The notes: generated from the sequence alone by a model not told the origin. Positions 45,141-54,566 are shown, counted from the first letter of the stretch. The stretch: 64,000 nt of DNA from Rhizobium sp. JAB6 (GCF_003024605.1 NZ_PYJQ01000010.1:393798-457797), one strand, 5' to 3'. Numbers and translations: made by a program.

Positions 45141-46709
45141 TCAGGGCCGGAGCGAAACCGGCCCGTTCTCCGTCAGTTCCATATAGGCAAGCGTCTGGTC
45201 CAGATGCTCCGCCCGAAGAGAGAGCAGCTTTTCGGCATAGGCAAGCCTGACGGCCGCATAGGCGCCGTCATCGGCGACGTTGGAAAGCTCCGCCGGGTCC
45301 TTCCCCAGATCGAAAAGCAGCGGCGGTAGCCCGGCGCAATGAACGTATTTGAAATGCTCGTCGCGGAGGACGGCGAGATTGCATGCATTGGACCGCAGGC
45401 CGAAATGCCGCTCCGGAATGCCTCCGGCAATATCGCGAAAGTCAAACTCCCAGAAGGCCGCATCGCGCCAGTTTTCCGGTTCGGACGCTGTGAGGAACGG
45501 CAGAAGACTTTCACCATCAACATGGTTTGCCGGCGCGATGCCGAGGCGGTCGCATAGGCTTGGAAAAATATCCGCGGCGCTGGTGAAATGCTCTACCTGC
45601 CGCCCATGCGTGGCGGGCTGGAAAGGATCGCGAACCACGAGCGGCACATGATAGCTGCCGTCGAAGAAGCCGCCTTTGCCGAGCATCCAATGGTCGCCCA
45701 TCATCTCGGCATGGTCGGAGGTGAAGACGATGAGCGTATCGTCCCAGGCGTCTGCGTCCTTCAATGCCTGCCAGATCCGGCCAAGCTGCGCATCGACCTC
45801 GGCAATCATGCCGTAGTAAATCGCACGGATTGCGGCGAAATCCTCCGCCGCCCACTCATTGATGGAACCTTCACCGCCATAGATGAAGCCACCCTTACCG
45901 ATCAGCGGCAGGCCGAAGGCAAGCAGCGGATGCGAGGCCATCTCCGTCTCGCGATCGGCGGCGCGGGCGAAAGCCGGACCATCGGCGGCCGAAAACATGC
46001 GATTGTAGGGCTCCGGCACCGAGAAAGGCGGGTGCGGCCGCAGGAAGGAGACATGCGCGAACCATGGCTGATCCTGCTCCCCGAGCCAACGGATGAATTC
46101 GCCCGCCAGAAAGGCCGTCTGCGTCTCGTCCTTAGAATAGGCAGGTGCTTTGCTGGAAATCTCGCCAGGCTCGGCGCCGACGGGAATATGAATGTCCCGG
46201 TTGACGGCATCGGCATGGCCGCGCGACCGCAGCCATGATAGCCATTGTTTCTCATGCTCCGGCAGGAGTTGCCGCGCGGTGAAGCCGGGCAGCACCCCCT
46301 CGTAGGTCGTCAGATGCGGATCATGCGGATCGCGGCCGCGCGGATCCGGTGCCGTATCCGTATAGCCGAACAGCGTCGGCTCGTAGCCGGCCCGGCGTGC
46401 GGCAAGCGCGACATTATCGAAACGGGCATCCAGCGGCGAACCGTTACGGCAAACGCGATGGTTCATCTGATAGAGGCCGGTATAGAGCGTCGCCCGCGCC
46501 GGCGAGCAGGGAGCTGTTCCGGCATAATGCCGCCGGAAGAGTACACCTTCGTTTGCCAGCGCATCGACATTCGGCGTCTTCACGCATTCATGCCCAATGG
46601 CGGAAAGGCAATCTCCCCGCCACTGGTCGGCTGAAATCAGCAGAACGTTCGGGCGTTTGCCCCCAACACCAGCGACAGAACGCCGTTCAGTGCTGGTTCG
46701 ATTTGGCAT
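45141..46709 (-). CDS. Sulfatase-family hydrolase, phosphonate monoesterase-like
   Basis: Alkaline-phosphatase superfamily enzyme of 522 residues. C68 in APCSPARATLYTG is the CxPxR site that is oxidised to formylglycine by a sulfatase-maturing enzyme. Metal ligands include the Asp in ISADQWRGD and the DH pair in FTSDHAEMMGDH. The C-terminus (EFDFRD, HFKYVHCAGLPPLLFDL) resembles the R. leguminosarum phosphonate monoester hydrolase more than choline sulfatase, so phosphonate or phosphate diesters are likely substrates. It has no signal peptide. It overlaps the galE 3' end by 23 bp and is probably co-transcribed. Confidence 0.85.
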   Translation of the reverse strand: MPNRTSTERRSVAGVGGKRPNVLLISADQWRGDCLSAIGHECVKTPNVDALANEGVLFRRHYAGTAPCSPARATLYTGLYQMNHRVCRNGSPLDARFDNVALAARRAGYEPTLFGYTDTAPDPRGRDPHDPHLTTYEGVLPGFTARQLLPEHEKQWLSWLRSRGHADAVNRDIHIPVGAEPGEISSKAPAYSKDETQTAFLAGEFIRWLGEQDQPWFAHVSFLRPHPPFSVPEPYNRMFSAADGPAFARAADRETEMASHPLLAFGLPLIGKGGFIYGGEGSINEWAAEDFAAIRAIYYGMIAEVDAQLGRIWQALKDADAWDDTLIVFTSDHAEMMGDHWMLGKGGFFDGSYHVPLVVRDPFQPATHGRQVEHFTSAADIFPSLCDRLGIAPANHVDGESLLPFLTASEPENWRDAAFWEFDFRDIAGGIPERHFGLRSNACNLAVLRDEHFKYVHCAGLPPLLFDLGKDPAELSNVADDGAYAAVRLAYAEKLLSLRAEHLDQTLAYMELTENGPVSLRP

Positions 46710-47670
46710 GCCAATTCCAGGCGGATTGAATGATCTCGGTCAGATCATATTTCGGCGACCAGCCGAGGATATCGCGAGCCTTGTCATTGTTGGCGACAAG
46801 CGTCGTCGAATCGCCCTCGCGACGGCCGACATATTCGACCGGGAACGGTCGGTTCGATACAGTCTCGATCGTGCCCAGCAATTCCTTCACCGTCGTACCG
46901 GTGCCAGTACCCAGGTTGAGCGCGACGGAATCGCCGCCATCAAGCAGATATTCCACGGCGCGAACATGAGCGTCGGCAAGATCGAGCACATGGATGTAAT
47001 CGCGAACGCAAGTGCCGTCGCGCGTGTCATAATCGCTGCCGAAGACCTTGAAGCCCTGACGGCGGCCGAGGGCGGCATCGATCGCGAGCGGGATCGCATG
47101 GGTTTCCGGCGTATGCCATTCGCCGATGCGCCCCTCGAAATCGGCGCCGGCAGCATTGAAATAGCGCAGAATGACAGAGCGCAGCCCCTTGTACTGGCCA
47201 TAATCGGCGAGCGCCTGCTCGACGATATATTTCGTGCGGCCATAAGGGTTGATCGGCACTTGCTGGTGGCTCTCGTCGAGCGGCACGCTCTGCGGCAGGC
47301 CGTAGGTCGCGCAGGTCGAAGAGAAGACAAAAGCTTTCACACCAGCCGCCTGGGCTGCGGACAGCAGAGTCAGCGTGCCGATGACGTTGTTCTCATAGAA
47401 GGAAACGGGATCCTTGACCGACTCGCCAACCTCGATCAGCGCGGCGAAATGCAGGATGGCGGCAGGCTTGTGCTTGGCCAGCACCTCATCGAGGCGCGCC
47501 CGATCGCGGATGTCGCCTTCCTCGGCCGGACCCCATTTGACGAATTCGCGATGCCCGTTGGAGAAATTGTCGTAGACGACGGGCTTGAACCCCTTGTTCG
47601 CCAGATCCAGACACGTGTGGGAACCGATATATCCGGCTCCGCCGACCACAAGCACCGTTTCTCCTGCCAT
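46687..47670 (-). CDS. galE: UDP-glucose 4-epimerase
   Basis: Cytosolic NAD-dependent epimerase that interconverts UDP-glucose and UDP-galactose for exopolysaccharide and LPS (also called exoB in rhizobia). The 327-residue product has the Rossmann motif GGAGYIGSHTC (9-19), SSTCATYG with the catalytic Thr, and the YGRTK motif with Tyr and Lys. The ATG at 47670 (MAGETVLVVGGAG) follows AAGGGGTGGTC; the frame is open upstream without resemblance. Confidence 0.94.
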   Translation of the reverse strand: MAGETVLVVGGAGYIGSHTCLDLANKGFKPVVYDNFSNGHREFVKWGPAEEGDIRDRARLDEVLAKHKPAAILHFAALIEVGESVKDPVSFYENNVIGTLTLLSAAQAAGVKAFVFSSTCATYGLPQSVPLDESHQQVPINPYGRTKYIVEQALADYGQYKGLRSVILRYFNAAGADFEGRIGEWHTPETHAIPLAIDAALGRRQGFKVFGSDYDTRDGTCVRDYIHVLDLADAHVRAVEYLLDGGDSVALNLGTGTGTTVKELLGTIETVSNRPFPVEYVGRREGDSTTLVANNDKARDILGWSPKYDLTEIIQSAWNWHAKSNQH

Positions 47671-47819
47671 GACCACCCCTTCTTGACTAACAAGGATTTG
47701 CCGCCCCAACGCGGCGGACCAATTCGACCTGACGCGTACACTTAGAGAGCTGTAGCCGACTTGCAAGGCGGGAGAAAGGAGCAAGATTGGTCGTATCGAG
47801 GCTAGGCCGAGCCGAAAAG

Positions 47820-48503
47820 CTAAGCCGGCTTTATCTCAGCCTTGCCGCTATGCATGAGGATTCCGGCAAGCGCCAACACCGGCGGCAGAAAGAAACAAGC
47901 CATGCCGACAAACAGGAAAAGGGCGGCCGCCAGCGCACAACCGAAGGCAAAGCCGCCGACCGAGACGCCCATGCGGCGGAGCCGCGCCTTCATCGCCGCC
48001 TTTTCTTCCGGCTTAGCACCATGAAGCAGATCGGCGATGTCGATCATGATCTGCGTCGTCGTGCCAGTCATCATGGTCGTCGGTGGCGTCGAGCCGAGAT
48101 GAATGCGATGTGCCGTTGTCTGGATGGCCATGGCCGCGACAAGCGTCATGCCGATCAGAAGCGGCTGCCAGCCATCTCCATCGCCAAACGGGCCGAAGCG
48201 CATGGCGAGAATCGCCGCGAATGCGAGCAGCAACAATTTCAGTGAGAGGATGATCTGCAACGTCGGCAGATTGCGTCGCGAGAGATCACCGCCAATGAGC
48301 CGGGCGAGAATGACGACGACGCAGAAAACCGGCAGCGCCAGAAGCTTAGCCAAAGCGCCAGAGGTTCCGAGCGCTAGGGAAGCGCCGAGCGTGACAAAAT
48401 TGCCCGTGACATGCGCCGTGAACAGGCCGTGTAGGGCAAGAAAGCCGGCGGTGTCGACATAGCCGCCATTGATGCTCAGAAGGGTAGGAAGACTTGGCCT
48501 CAT
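47820..48503 (-). CDS. DUF1275 (YoaK) family membrane protein
   Basis: Inner-membrane protein of 227 residues with about six helices. The DUF1275 start is clear: LLSINGGYVDTAGFLALHGLFTAHVTGN, then NFVTLGASLA, and GMTLVAAMAIQTTAHRIHL with TTMMTGTTTQIMIDIADL. Function unknown; it has been proposed as a transporter. It is the last ordinary gene before the accessory region that begins with vapBC on the other strand. Confidence 0.88.
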   Translation of the reverse strand: MRPSLPTLLSINGGYVDTAGFLALHGLFTAHVTGNFVTLGASLALGTSGALAKLLALPVFCVVVILARLIGGDLSRRNLPTLQIILSLKLLLLAFAAILAMRFGPFGDGDGWQPLLIGMTLVAAMAIQTTAHRIHLGSTPPTTMMTGTTTQIMIDIADLLHGAKPEEKAAMKARLRRMGVSVGGFAFGCALAAALFLFVGMACFFLPPVLALAGILMHSGKAEIKPA

Positions 48504-48631
48504 CGCTTTCTCGTTCGCTTATCGTCTCCGACCTTATCGCGCCGAATAGCTGCTGATGTCGAGATGCTTGCTTGATACAGCGCCGCCTTCACGGTAGAAA
48601 TCGATAAAAAGGTAGAATGTCGGAGTCTCCC

Positions 48632-48889
48632 ATGTCTCTTAACATCAAAAACCCTGCCACCGTCGCGCTTGCCGACGAACTCGCCCGCCGTCAGGGCATC
48701 AGCAAGACCGCCGCCATCCATCAGGCCCTCACCGAACGCCTACATCGCCTGGGATATGGTGATGTGGCGCAGGAGCGGCTGCTTGGCGACTTGCGCGCCA
48801 TCCGCGAACGAGTGGCGCGATTGCCGGACCTCGACAATCGCAGCGATGAGGACATCGTCGGCTATGACGAGCACGGAATTCCGAACTGA
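48632..48889 (+). CDS. vapB: Antitoxin VapB
   Basis: Antitoxin of 85 residues, starting MSLNIKNPATVALADELARRQGISKTAAIHQALTERL, the DNA-binding part of the VapB/Rv0623 group; the acidic C-terminus (DNRSDEDIVGYDE) would block the toxin. The ATG at 48632 lies six bases after GGAG and gives the family start; ATG 48617 is in frame but less likely. Its stop overlaps the vapC start as TGATG. Confidence 0.88.
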   Translation: MSLNIKNPATVALADELARRQGISKTAAIHQALTERLHRLGYGDVAQERLLGDLRAIRERVARLPDLDNRSDEDIVGYDEHGIPN

Positions 48890-49275
48890 TGGTGATCGAT
48901 ACCTCCGCCATCGTCGCGATACTACGCAACGAGCCTGAGGCTTTGCGGTTAGAACGCTCGCTGGTCGCTGATCCGATCCGTCTGGTGCCTGCGACTTGCG
49001 TGCTCGCGGCCCGCATGGTTCTCATCAGTCGGCGCGGTGAACACGCCCTGGCCGAGATCGATCTTTGGCTGACGAAAATCGAAGCGGAGATTATTCCGGT
49101 CGACGCGGACCTGGTGGATCTGGCAACGCAAGCCTGGCTGACCTATGGCAAGGGCCGCCATCCGGCCAGCCTGAATTTTGCCGATTGCTTCTCCTATGCT
49201 CTGGCCAAACGCGCCGATGAAGCCCTGCTCTTTATCGGCAACGACTTTTCCCAAACCGATATCGAGGCAGCGTGA
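48889..49275 (+). CDS. vapC: VapC toxin (PIN domain) with an altered active site
   Basis: PIN-domain ribonuclease of 128 residues that in active relatives cuts tRNA or rRNA. D4 (MVIDTSA), D99 (NFADCFSYALA) and D119 (IGNDF) are present. The conserved Glu of the helix-2 motif (usual LLEAS pattern) is replaced by Ala40 (CVLAAR, codon GCG at 49006, one base from GAG). The toxin may thus be weak or dead. It overlaps vapB (TGATG), and its own stop overlaps an integrase pseudogene start. Confidence 0.88.
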   Translation: MVIDTSAIVAILRNEPEALRLERSLVADPIRLVPATCVLAARMVLISRRGEHALAEIDLWLTKIEAEIIPVDADLVDLATQAWLTYGKGRHPASLNFADCFSYALAKRADEALLFIGNDFSQTDIEAA

Positions 49276-49660
49276 TGACCAGCGACACGGAGCGCGAGGA
49301 TGATCGAACCGATTACCTCCCCTCCCCCGCCGTGCAGCCGATATCCAGCCTACCCGCGCACCTGCAAGAACTCACCGACCGCGCCCGCACTTACGTCGAG
49401 GCGGCCAGCTCCGCCAACACGCGCAAAGCCTATGCCAGCGACTAGGAGCATTTTTCCGCCTGGTGTCGGCGCTCGAACCTGACGCCCCTTTCAGCCGATC
49501 CACAAATCGTCGGCCTCTACATCACCGCTCGTACGTCCGGCACCGCCGAACGTGGTATGAAGGCCAACTCTGTGTCGACCACCGAACGGCGGCTGTCCGC
49601 ACTCACCTGGAATTACACGCAACGCGGCATGCCGATCGATCGAAAGGATCGCTGTCGCTA
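49275..49660 (+). pseudogene. Tyrosine integrase fragment, amber-interrupted and truncated
   Basis: The frame from ATG 49275 reads RTYVEAASSANTRKAYASD, then TAG at 49443-49445 where relatives have Trp or Lys-like residues, then EHFSAWCRRSNLTPLSADP and VSTTERRLSALTWNYTQRG. This is the N-terminal core-binding domain of a XerD-like phage/ICE integrase. Resemblance ends after IDRKDR (about 49650), so the catalytic domain with its R-H-R-Y residues is absent. Its start overlaps the vapC stop by one base. It probably marks one edge of an integrated element. Confidence 0.8.
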
Positions 49661-49785
49661 TCTCGCCACTACTCATTACCAGCCCCAAAACCCGTATCTT
49701 CGCTTTCGTTGGATTGTCCAAAAAGCTCCTAGACAACGCATCCGGGTATAAGCCTGTCGTTTTCCTTTGGAATCTTTGGACGTTC

Positions 49786-52700
49786 TCAGCGATCAACACC
49801 ACGGGCGAGGTTAATCGTTCGACGTTGGCGCTCGGCGATAATCTCTTCTGCCCGATCTAAAGCGACGGCACGTTGGACTGTGCGCAATTGACCAAGCATG
49901 GCTTTGAAGACCGTTTGCTGAGACCTTGAGACCATATTGGCAACATCGATCTCGTTGCGCAAAATTGCGCCCGGTCCGAAGCGAGCATCAAGCGCTTTAC
50001 TGACCACAGAAAATTCGTGGCGGACATCTGGTGACAACGACCGGACCAATCGTGCCAGCTCGCGCGGGCGCTTCTCGGTTTCGGACATGATATGTCGCAG
50101 CGCTGTCTGAGCAGTTCTCGTTAGCGCCGGAATAGGTATTGCCATCCGTTCACGCTCTATCATGACCGCCGCTCTTTCGTTCTCAAAAGCGCCCAAGTAA
50201 AATCGACCAAGAGAGCGTACATTAGCACCAACTGCTTCAACCGCCCGCAGAGCTTCCCTACGCTCGCGACCAGCAGCAAGCGGCCTATCGATCATCCTGC
50301 CGCTACCGCGCAAAGGACCATAGGCTGTTGGTTCTGTGGCAACGGCACGTGCAACACGCTCAGGGTCGATCTGCTTGATCACCAGATCCTCGATCATCCT
50401 CACGGCTGTTGCGGGATCGCGCCAGATCACGGACCCTGTTGCGGCGAGTGCTGCTCTCACCTGTTTGTAATGCTCAGTCTCGGTCACGCGCATTCGCGCC
50501 TCCTCGTCGAGGCTTGCATTGAATTTCGTGACCGCCGGCAACATCGCAGGAGATGTGGGTGGGGCGGGACGCGCCTCTTCTGCAATCGATTGGGTAAGGG
50601 AGTTCACCGCGGGTAGTAGATCGGAAGCATCCGCCGTCGGAGCGGGCAAGGCGTCTTTATCGCGTGGTGCGTGAATAGCAGCATTCCGCCCCGAAGTTTC
50701 GACTGCGACCCCAAAGGGCACGCTCGCCCGTTGCCAGAGGCGCGCCACATGATCACTTTGTACGGTGAACCAATTGGATAGGCGCTCCACCTGTGCCTCG
50801 ACGACGTAACCATAATCCGCGATAGTGTCGATGCCGCGCCGCCGTGCGAAATCGAAAGCCACGGATCGATAAGACGCCTCGTTTTCGAAATCGAGCGTCG
50901 CCGTCTTTTCGCCGGGGCGCGACAGCCGTTCAATCAGTTGCGCAAAGAGCGTCGGAGGGCGATGTTCGGCGGCAAGTTGATCCATCCGAGCCTCGGCCTT
51001 ATCAATTGAATATGCCGTCCAAATATTGCGGTCGACAACGCGATCCTCAAAATGCCTCGCTCCCGTTTCCTCATCAACAACGGGCATTTTAACGGTAACT
51101 TTTTCAGTTCCCTCCCTGCGCATGGTCACTGTATCCCCAATCCCGACGCCGGCCGCCTCAATCGCCTTAGGCAGATTGACGCCCCAAAGGCGATGCGTGG
51201 TTCCATCGTTCGTTCTGACGTCAACATAAGGAGAAGGATCGGCGTCGTCCCGCTTGCGAAACTTCGCAAGTCCGATTTCGACAAGCTCGCCGGTAATGCC
51301 AGCGGCATGCTCGACGCGTGCCGACTTGCCTCGTTCGAACTTTGGCTGAAAATCTTCCCTTGCCGCATAAAGATCGACACGCTCGCGATGACGCGTCATG
51401 GCAACATATGTCAGGTGCCGGTCCATCATGCCGGTTGCCAGCACGAAAGTGCGGCTGAAGGTCGATCCTTGGCTCTTGTGAATCGTCGCGGCATAGCCAT
51501 GGTCGACATTGCGATAAGTGTCTTCGGAGAACATGACATCCCGGCCACTGTCCAACCGAACGAAAAGAAATGGTTCCCCTCCTCGACCCGCCGTCGATAC
51601 GACCGTTCCAAACATGCCGTTCTTGACATGCTGAACAGCTAGGTGAGAGGCCTTGGGTTCGATGAACCGCGCATTTTCCAGGAAGATGATCCGGTCTCCC
51701 TCGCTAAACTCACGTCTGCCGCGCTCTGTACGAAACGGCCTACCTTCCCCAAGTGCATTCTGTTGCAACATGACCGCCCGGATCGCATCGTTGAGGCGTC
51801 TCACATCGCTGTTGGTGTGCGCGAGAACCATCAACTCGTCGCCACGCAATTTTCGACCCTCGACCTCTGCCTTGGCAACGGCATCAAGGCGAGCGTTGGC
51901 CCAGTCGGAGACGATGCGCTGAACGGCATCATTGCGCGTGTCACTTTCGAGGACATGGCCATGGGCGCTATAGGCACTCAAGGCTTCCTCAACATTTCCA
52001 CGGGCAAATAGACCGGACGCCTCTCGCGCCCATTCGTGTCTCTGGCGGCGAACGCCGACCAATTCGGCAAAGCCGATGCGCTCGACGATGGCCCGGAAGG
52101 CAGCCCCCGCCTGGATCGGCTGAAGCTGCATCGCGTCGCCGACAAGAACCGCTTTCGCGCCCGCATCCTCGACGCGTTTGAGAAGACGCGCCATCTGTTC
52201 CGACGACACCATGCCAGCTTCGTCTAGGACCAAGACGTCGCCCTTCTGCAGGAGGTCATAGTCGTTTTTCCAGGCAAGCTCCCAAGCGGCAATCGTACGC
52301 GAACGGATCCCGGAACTATCAGTCAACGCCTCCGCCGCCTTGCCTGCGAGCGCTGCTCCGAGAACGCGCCTGCCGTCTCCTTCCCAGGCGAGACGTGCCA
52401 CACTCAGCAATGTCGATTTGCCAGCGCCCGCAATACCGACAACTGCGGCAATGCCGCTATCGGCGGTGATATGTCGAACCGCTTTGACCTGTTCAGCGTC
52501 GAGGCGAATGGCCTTGTTTGGCGCCGCCGCAATTTCAACTATCGCAGCATCAACTTGGGATGACGATACCGCGAAACCACCGATGTTCGAGAGATTCAAT
52601 GCCGACCGCGCCATGTGAAATTCGGTTCTGATCGTCGCGCGCGTCGTGAAGACTGCCGGCAGCTCGACCTCACCAGTTTCCGCACTCACCTGCTGCGGCC

Positions 52701-53670
52701 GAAGCATTACCAAATCATCCGACGCCATCAGTTTTGCGCGGATATTGGCAAAGACGATTGGATCATCAACATGGCGGTGAAGGGCACGGACGATATCGGC
52801 TTCACCAAAAGTCGAGCGCTCGTTGCTGAGTTGCTTAAGCAGTAGGCCGGGGTCGGCAGTAAGGCGATCCGCCGTCTCGTAACGCTGCGCCAATGCCGCC
52901 GGCGCGAAATAGACATCGGCACCTTTGCGTAGACGCGCCGCGCGGGCAGGAGCGAGGTGGCGCTGCCCCATTCCCCGCAACCCCTGCTCCTCATAGGAGC
53001 GGCCGTCTATGCGGATATCGTGACCGGCAATTGCCAGATAGTGCGTTGCCGTTTGAGCCCATGCAAGCTTCCACTCCTCAAGCGTTGCCTTGTTGCCTGC
53101 CCATGGACGGCGAACGATTTCTCCTTTCTGCCTGCGGCGCGTTTTCAGGCGTAACGGCTCACCGCCGTCGTCAACGACAGCGACGCGCTTCAGCCCAAAT
53201 CCTTCCGCTGTCAGTGGACGCAGCGTGGTGATAATGTGGACGTGCGGATTGCCCTTCTTGTCGTGATAGACCCAGTCTGCCACCATTCCGCGCGACAACA
53301 GGTTCTCACGAACGAAGTCGCGTACCAGGGCGATATTTTCCGTCCTGCTGAGCTCGTTTGGAAGCGCAAGGATGATCTCGCGGGCCAACTGTGCATTACG
53401 CTGAGTCTCGAAACGATCGACGGCATTCCAAAGCGCTTCGCTGGCGCCGGCAACCGATCGTCCGTCGATCAAAACTCGCAACCATGCCGGCGTGTCATCA
53501 GGCAGAGCGAGTTCCTCATGGATGAGTTCGGCCGCGTCTGCGGAATAGTGGAACCTAGTCCCCACCTGCTCATCCATCATCTTGGTACGATGACGATAGG
53601 CGGCAGCCGAGATAATATTCTGCCCCGCTCCACGGCTGATTATTTTCGTCCTTAAAAACATAATAGCCAA
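49786..53670 (-). CDS. traA: Ti-type conjugative relaxase-helicase TraA
   Basis: Bifunctional protein (about 1294 residues) that nicks oriT and unwinds the strand to be transferred. The MobQ/MobA-L relaxase domain has Tyr25 (ISAAAYRHRTKMMDE) and the histidines of NPHVHIITTLRPLT (143 and 145). The RecD-like helicase follows with Walker A GIAGAGKST (412-420), DVLVLDEAGMVS and ATIHKSQGSTF/YVAMTRHRERV. I chose the TTG at 53670 because relatives begin MAIMF; ATG 53661 is the alternative. The frame is intact although neighbouring transfer genes are broken. traC and traD are divergent. Confidence 0.9.
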   Translation of the reverse strand: MAIMFLRTKIISRGAGQNIISAAAYRHRTKMMDEQVGTRFHYSADAAELIHEELALPDDTPAWLRVLIDGRSVAGASEALWNAVDRFETQRNAQLAREIILALPNELSRTENIALVRDFVRENLLSRGMVADWVYHDKKGNPHVHIITTLRPLTAEGFGLKRVAVVDDGGEPLRLKTRRRQKGEIVRRPWAGNKATLEEWKLAWAQTATHYLAIAGHDIRIDGRSYEEQGLRGMGQRHLAPARAARLRKGADVYFAPAALAQRYETADRLTADPGLLLKQLSNERSTFGEADIVRALHRHVDDPIVFANIRAKLMASDDLVMLRPQQVSAETGEVELPAVFTTRATIRTEFHMARSALNLSNIGGFAVSSSQVDAAIVEIAAAPNKAIRLDAEQVKAVRHITADSGIAAVVGIAGAGKSTLLSVARLAWEGDGRRVLGAALAGKAAEALTDSSGIRSRTIAAWELAWKNDYDLLQKGDVLVLDEAGMVSSEQMARLLKRVEDAGAKAVLVGDAMQLQPIQAGAAFRAIVERIGFAELVGVRRQRHEWAREASGLFARGNVEEALSAYSAHGHVLESDTRNDAVQRIVSDWANARLDAVAKAEVEGRKLRGDELMVLAHTNSDVRRLNDAIRAVMLQQNALGEGRPFRTERGRREFSEGDRIIFLENARFIEPKASHLAVQHVKNGMFGTVVSTAGRGGEPFLFVRLDSGRDVMFSEDTYRNVDHGYAATIHKSQGSTFSRTFVLATGMMDRHLTYVAMTRHRERVDLYAAREDFQPKFERGKSARVEHAAGITGELVEIGLAKFRKRDDADPSPYVDVRTNDGTTHRLWGVNLPKAIEAAGVGIGDTVTMRREGTEKVTVKMPVVDEETGARHFEDRVVDRNIWTAYSIDKAEARMDQLAAEHRPPTLFAQLIERLSRPGEKTATLDFENEASYRSVAFDFARRRGIDTIADYGYVVEAQVERLSNWFTVQSDHVARLWQRASVPFGVAVETSGRNAAIHAPRDKDALPAPTADASDLLPAVNSLTQSIAEEARPAPPTSPAMLPAVTKFNASLDEEARMRVTETEHYKQVRAALAATGSVIWRDPATAVRMIEDLVIKQIDPERVARAVATEPTAYGPLRGSGRMIDRPLAAGRERREALRAVEAVGANVRSLGRFYLGAFENERAAVMIERERMAIPIPALTRTAQTALRHIMSETEKRPRELARLVRSLSPDVRHEFSVVSKALDARFGPGAILRNEIDVANMVSRSQQTVFKAMLGQLRTVQRAVALDRAEEIIAERQRRTINLARGVDR

Positions 53671-53694
53671 ATTTGACTCTATCCTTTCTGGCAC

Positions 53695-53842
53695 CTCGGC
53701 ACCATGCAGATATCGAGATATCTTGGCGAAAAATCCTGGAAATAGTAATTTTTCCAGGATGAATTCCTCTCTCCTATATCATTTTTGCTAATTTGACTAC
53801 CGTATTTAATGCAGTATAAAAGTACCATCAGACTCGACTCTG
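53695..53842. other. Probable origin of transfer (oriT) between traA and traC
   Basis: In Ti-type systems oriT lies between divergent traA and traCD. Here the gap is AT-rich and holds AGATATC-GA-GATATCT (53708-53723), the 10-bp inverted repeat ATCCTGGAAA (53733-53742) with TTTCCAGGAT (53751-53760), and repeated GGCACC. The nick site itself was not identified; the call rests on gene layout and palindromes. Confidence 0.5.
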
Positions 53843-53860
53843 ATGAAAGGAAGAACAGAT

Positions 53861-54085
53861 ATGCGTGGAAGGACTACGGTTTCCGATATCGACACACAGA
53901 TTGAGCTGCTTGGAGAGAAACGAAAGACCATGGTCGCCAAGGTCAATGAACGTTTCGCTAGCGCGGCGCGGAGGGCCGGTCTCGCCGAACTGGACATTTC
54001 CGACGCCGAGCTCAATGAAGTTCTGGCCGAAATCACGGCGCGATTTCGCGACCGCGAAAAAAGGACAGCGGGCGAATCCGCTTAA
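53861..54085 (+). CDS. traC: Conjugal transfer protein TraC
   Basis: Relaxosome accessory protein of 74 residues. It has an N-terminal helical stretch (IDTQIELLGEKRKTMV) and the TraC core AARRAGLAELDISDAELNEVLAEITARFR. The ATG at 53861 lies nine bases after GGAA; an in-frame ATG at 53843 is also possible. traD follows on the same strand 19 bases after the stop. Confidence 0.85.
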   Translation: MRGRTTVSDIDTQIELLGEKRKTMVAKVNERFASAARRAGLAELDISDAELNEVLAEITARFRDREKRTAGESA

Positions 54086-54104
54086 GAGGCTCGATCAGCG
54101 GATT

Positions 54105-54365
54105 ATGCTTCTCGAACGAAGACGGCAGCGCGAGATGACAAGTGATCGCAAGCGTGAAACGCGCGAAAAGATGATCTTCGGCGGATTGATCATCAAGGCT
54201 GGCTTGAGAAAAGCCGATCGCGCGTTCCTGCTCGGCGCCTTGATCGAAGCCAGCCGGATCCCGCCTGATACCGCGCAGTACCGTGAGCTTCACAAGATTG
54301 GAATGGAAGCGTTCCAAGCCGATGCACGCATGAATAATTCGGAGAGCAAGGATCTAGATGTTTGA
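54105..54365 (+). CDS. traD: Conjugal transfer protein TraD
   Basis: Small relaxosome protein of about 86 residues. RKRETREKMIFGGLIIKAGLRKADRAFLLGALIEASR is the TraD core. The start is uncertain: ATG 54105 or ATG 54135 (MTSDRKRETREK), the latter closer to the usual 70-75 residue length. A 30-codon frame overlaps its end (54358-54450) and is not recognised. In the Ti system traG follows here; instead an RES/Xre module on the opposite strand follows. Confidence 0.82.
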   Translation: MLLERRRQREMTSDRKRETREKMIFGGLIIKAGLRKADRAFLLGALIEASRIPPDTAQYRELHKIGMEAFQADARMNNSESKDLDV

Positions 54366-54566
54366 CCCAGGCTTTGATCCCGCCGACGATACCTCTGACA
54401 CGTTCATCTTTACATCGAGGCCTTTGCCTCGCTCGGTCTTGGAACGATGATAGGGGGCAATAGCTTCGCGCGTTGAATCCACTGAAAAACAGCATGGTTC
54501 GCCGAAGCGGACGTAGCCGCCGATCATGACCGCGCACCGCTGATACTTCCCGCAGTTGCCGTAGCT

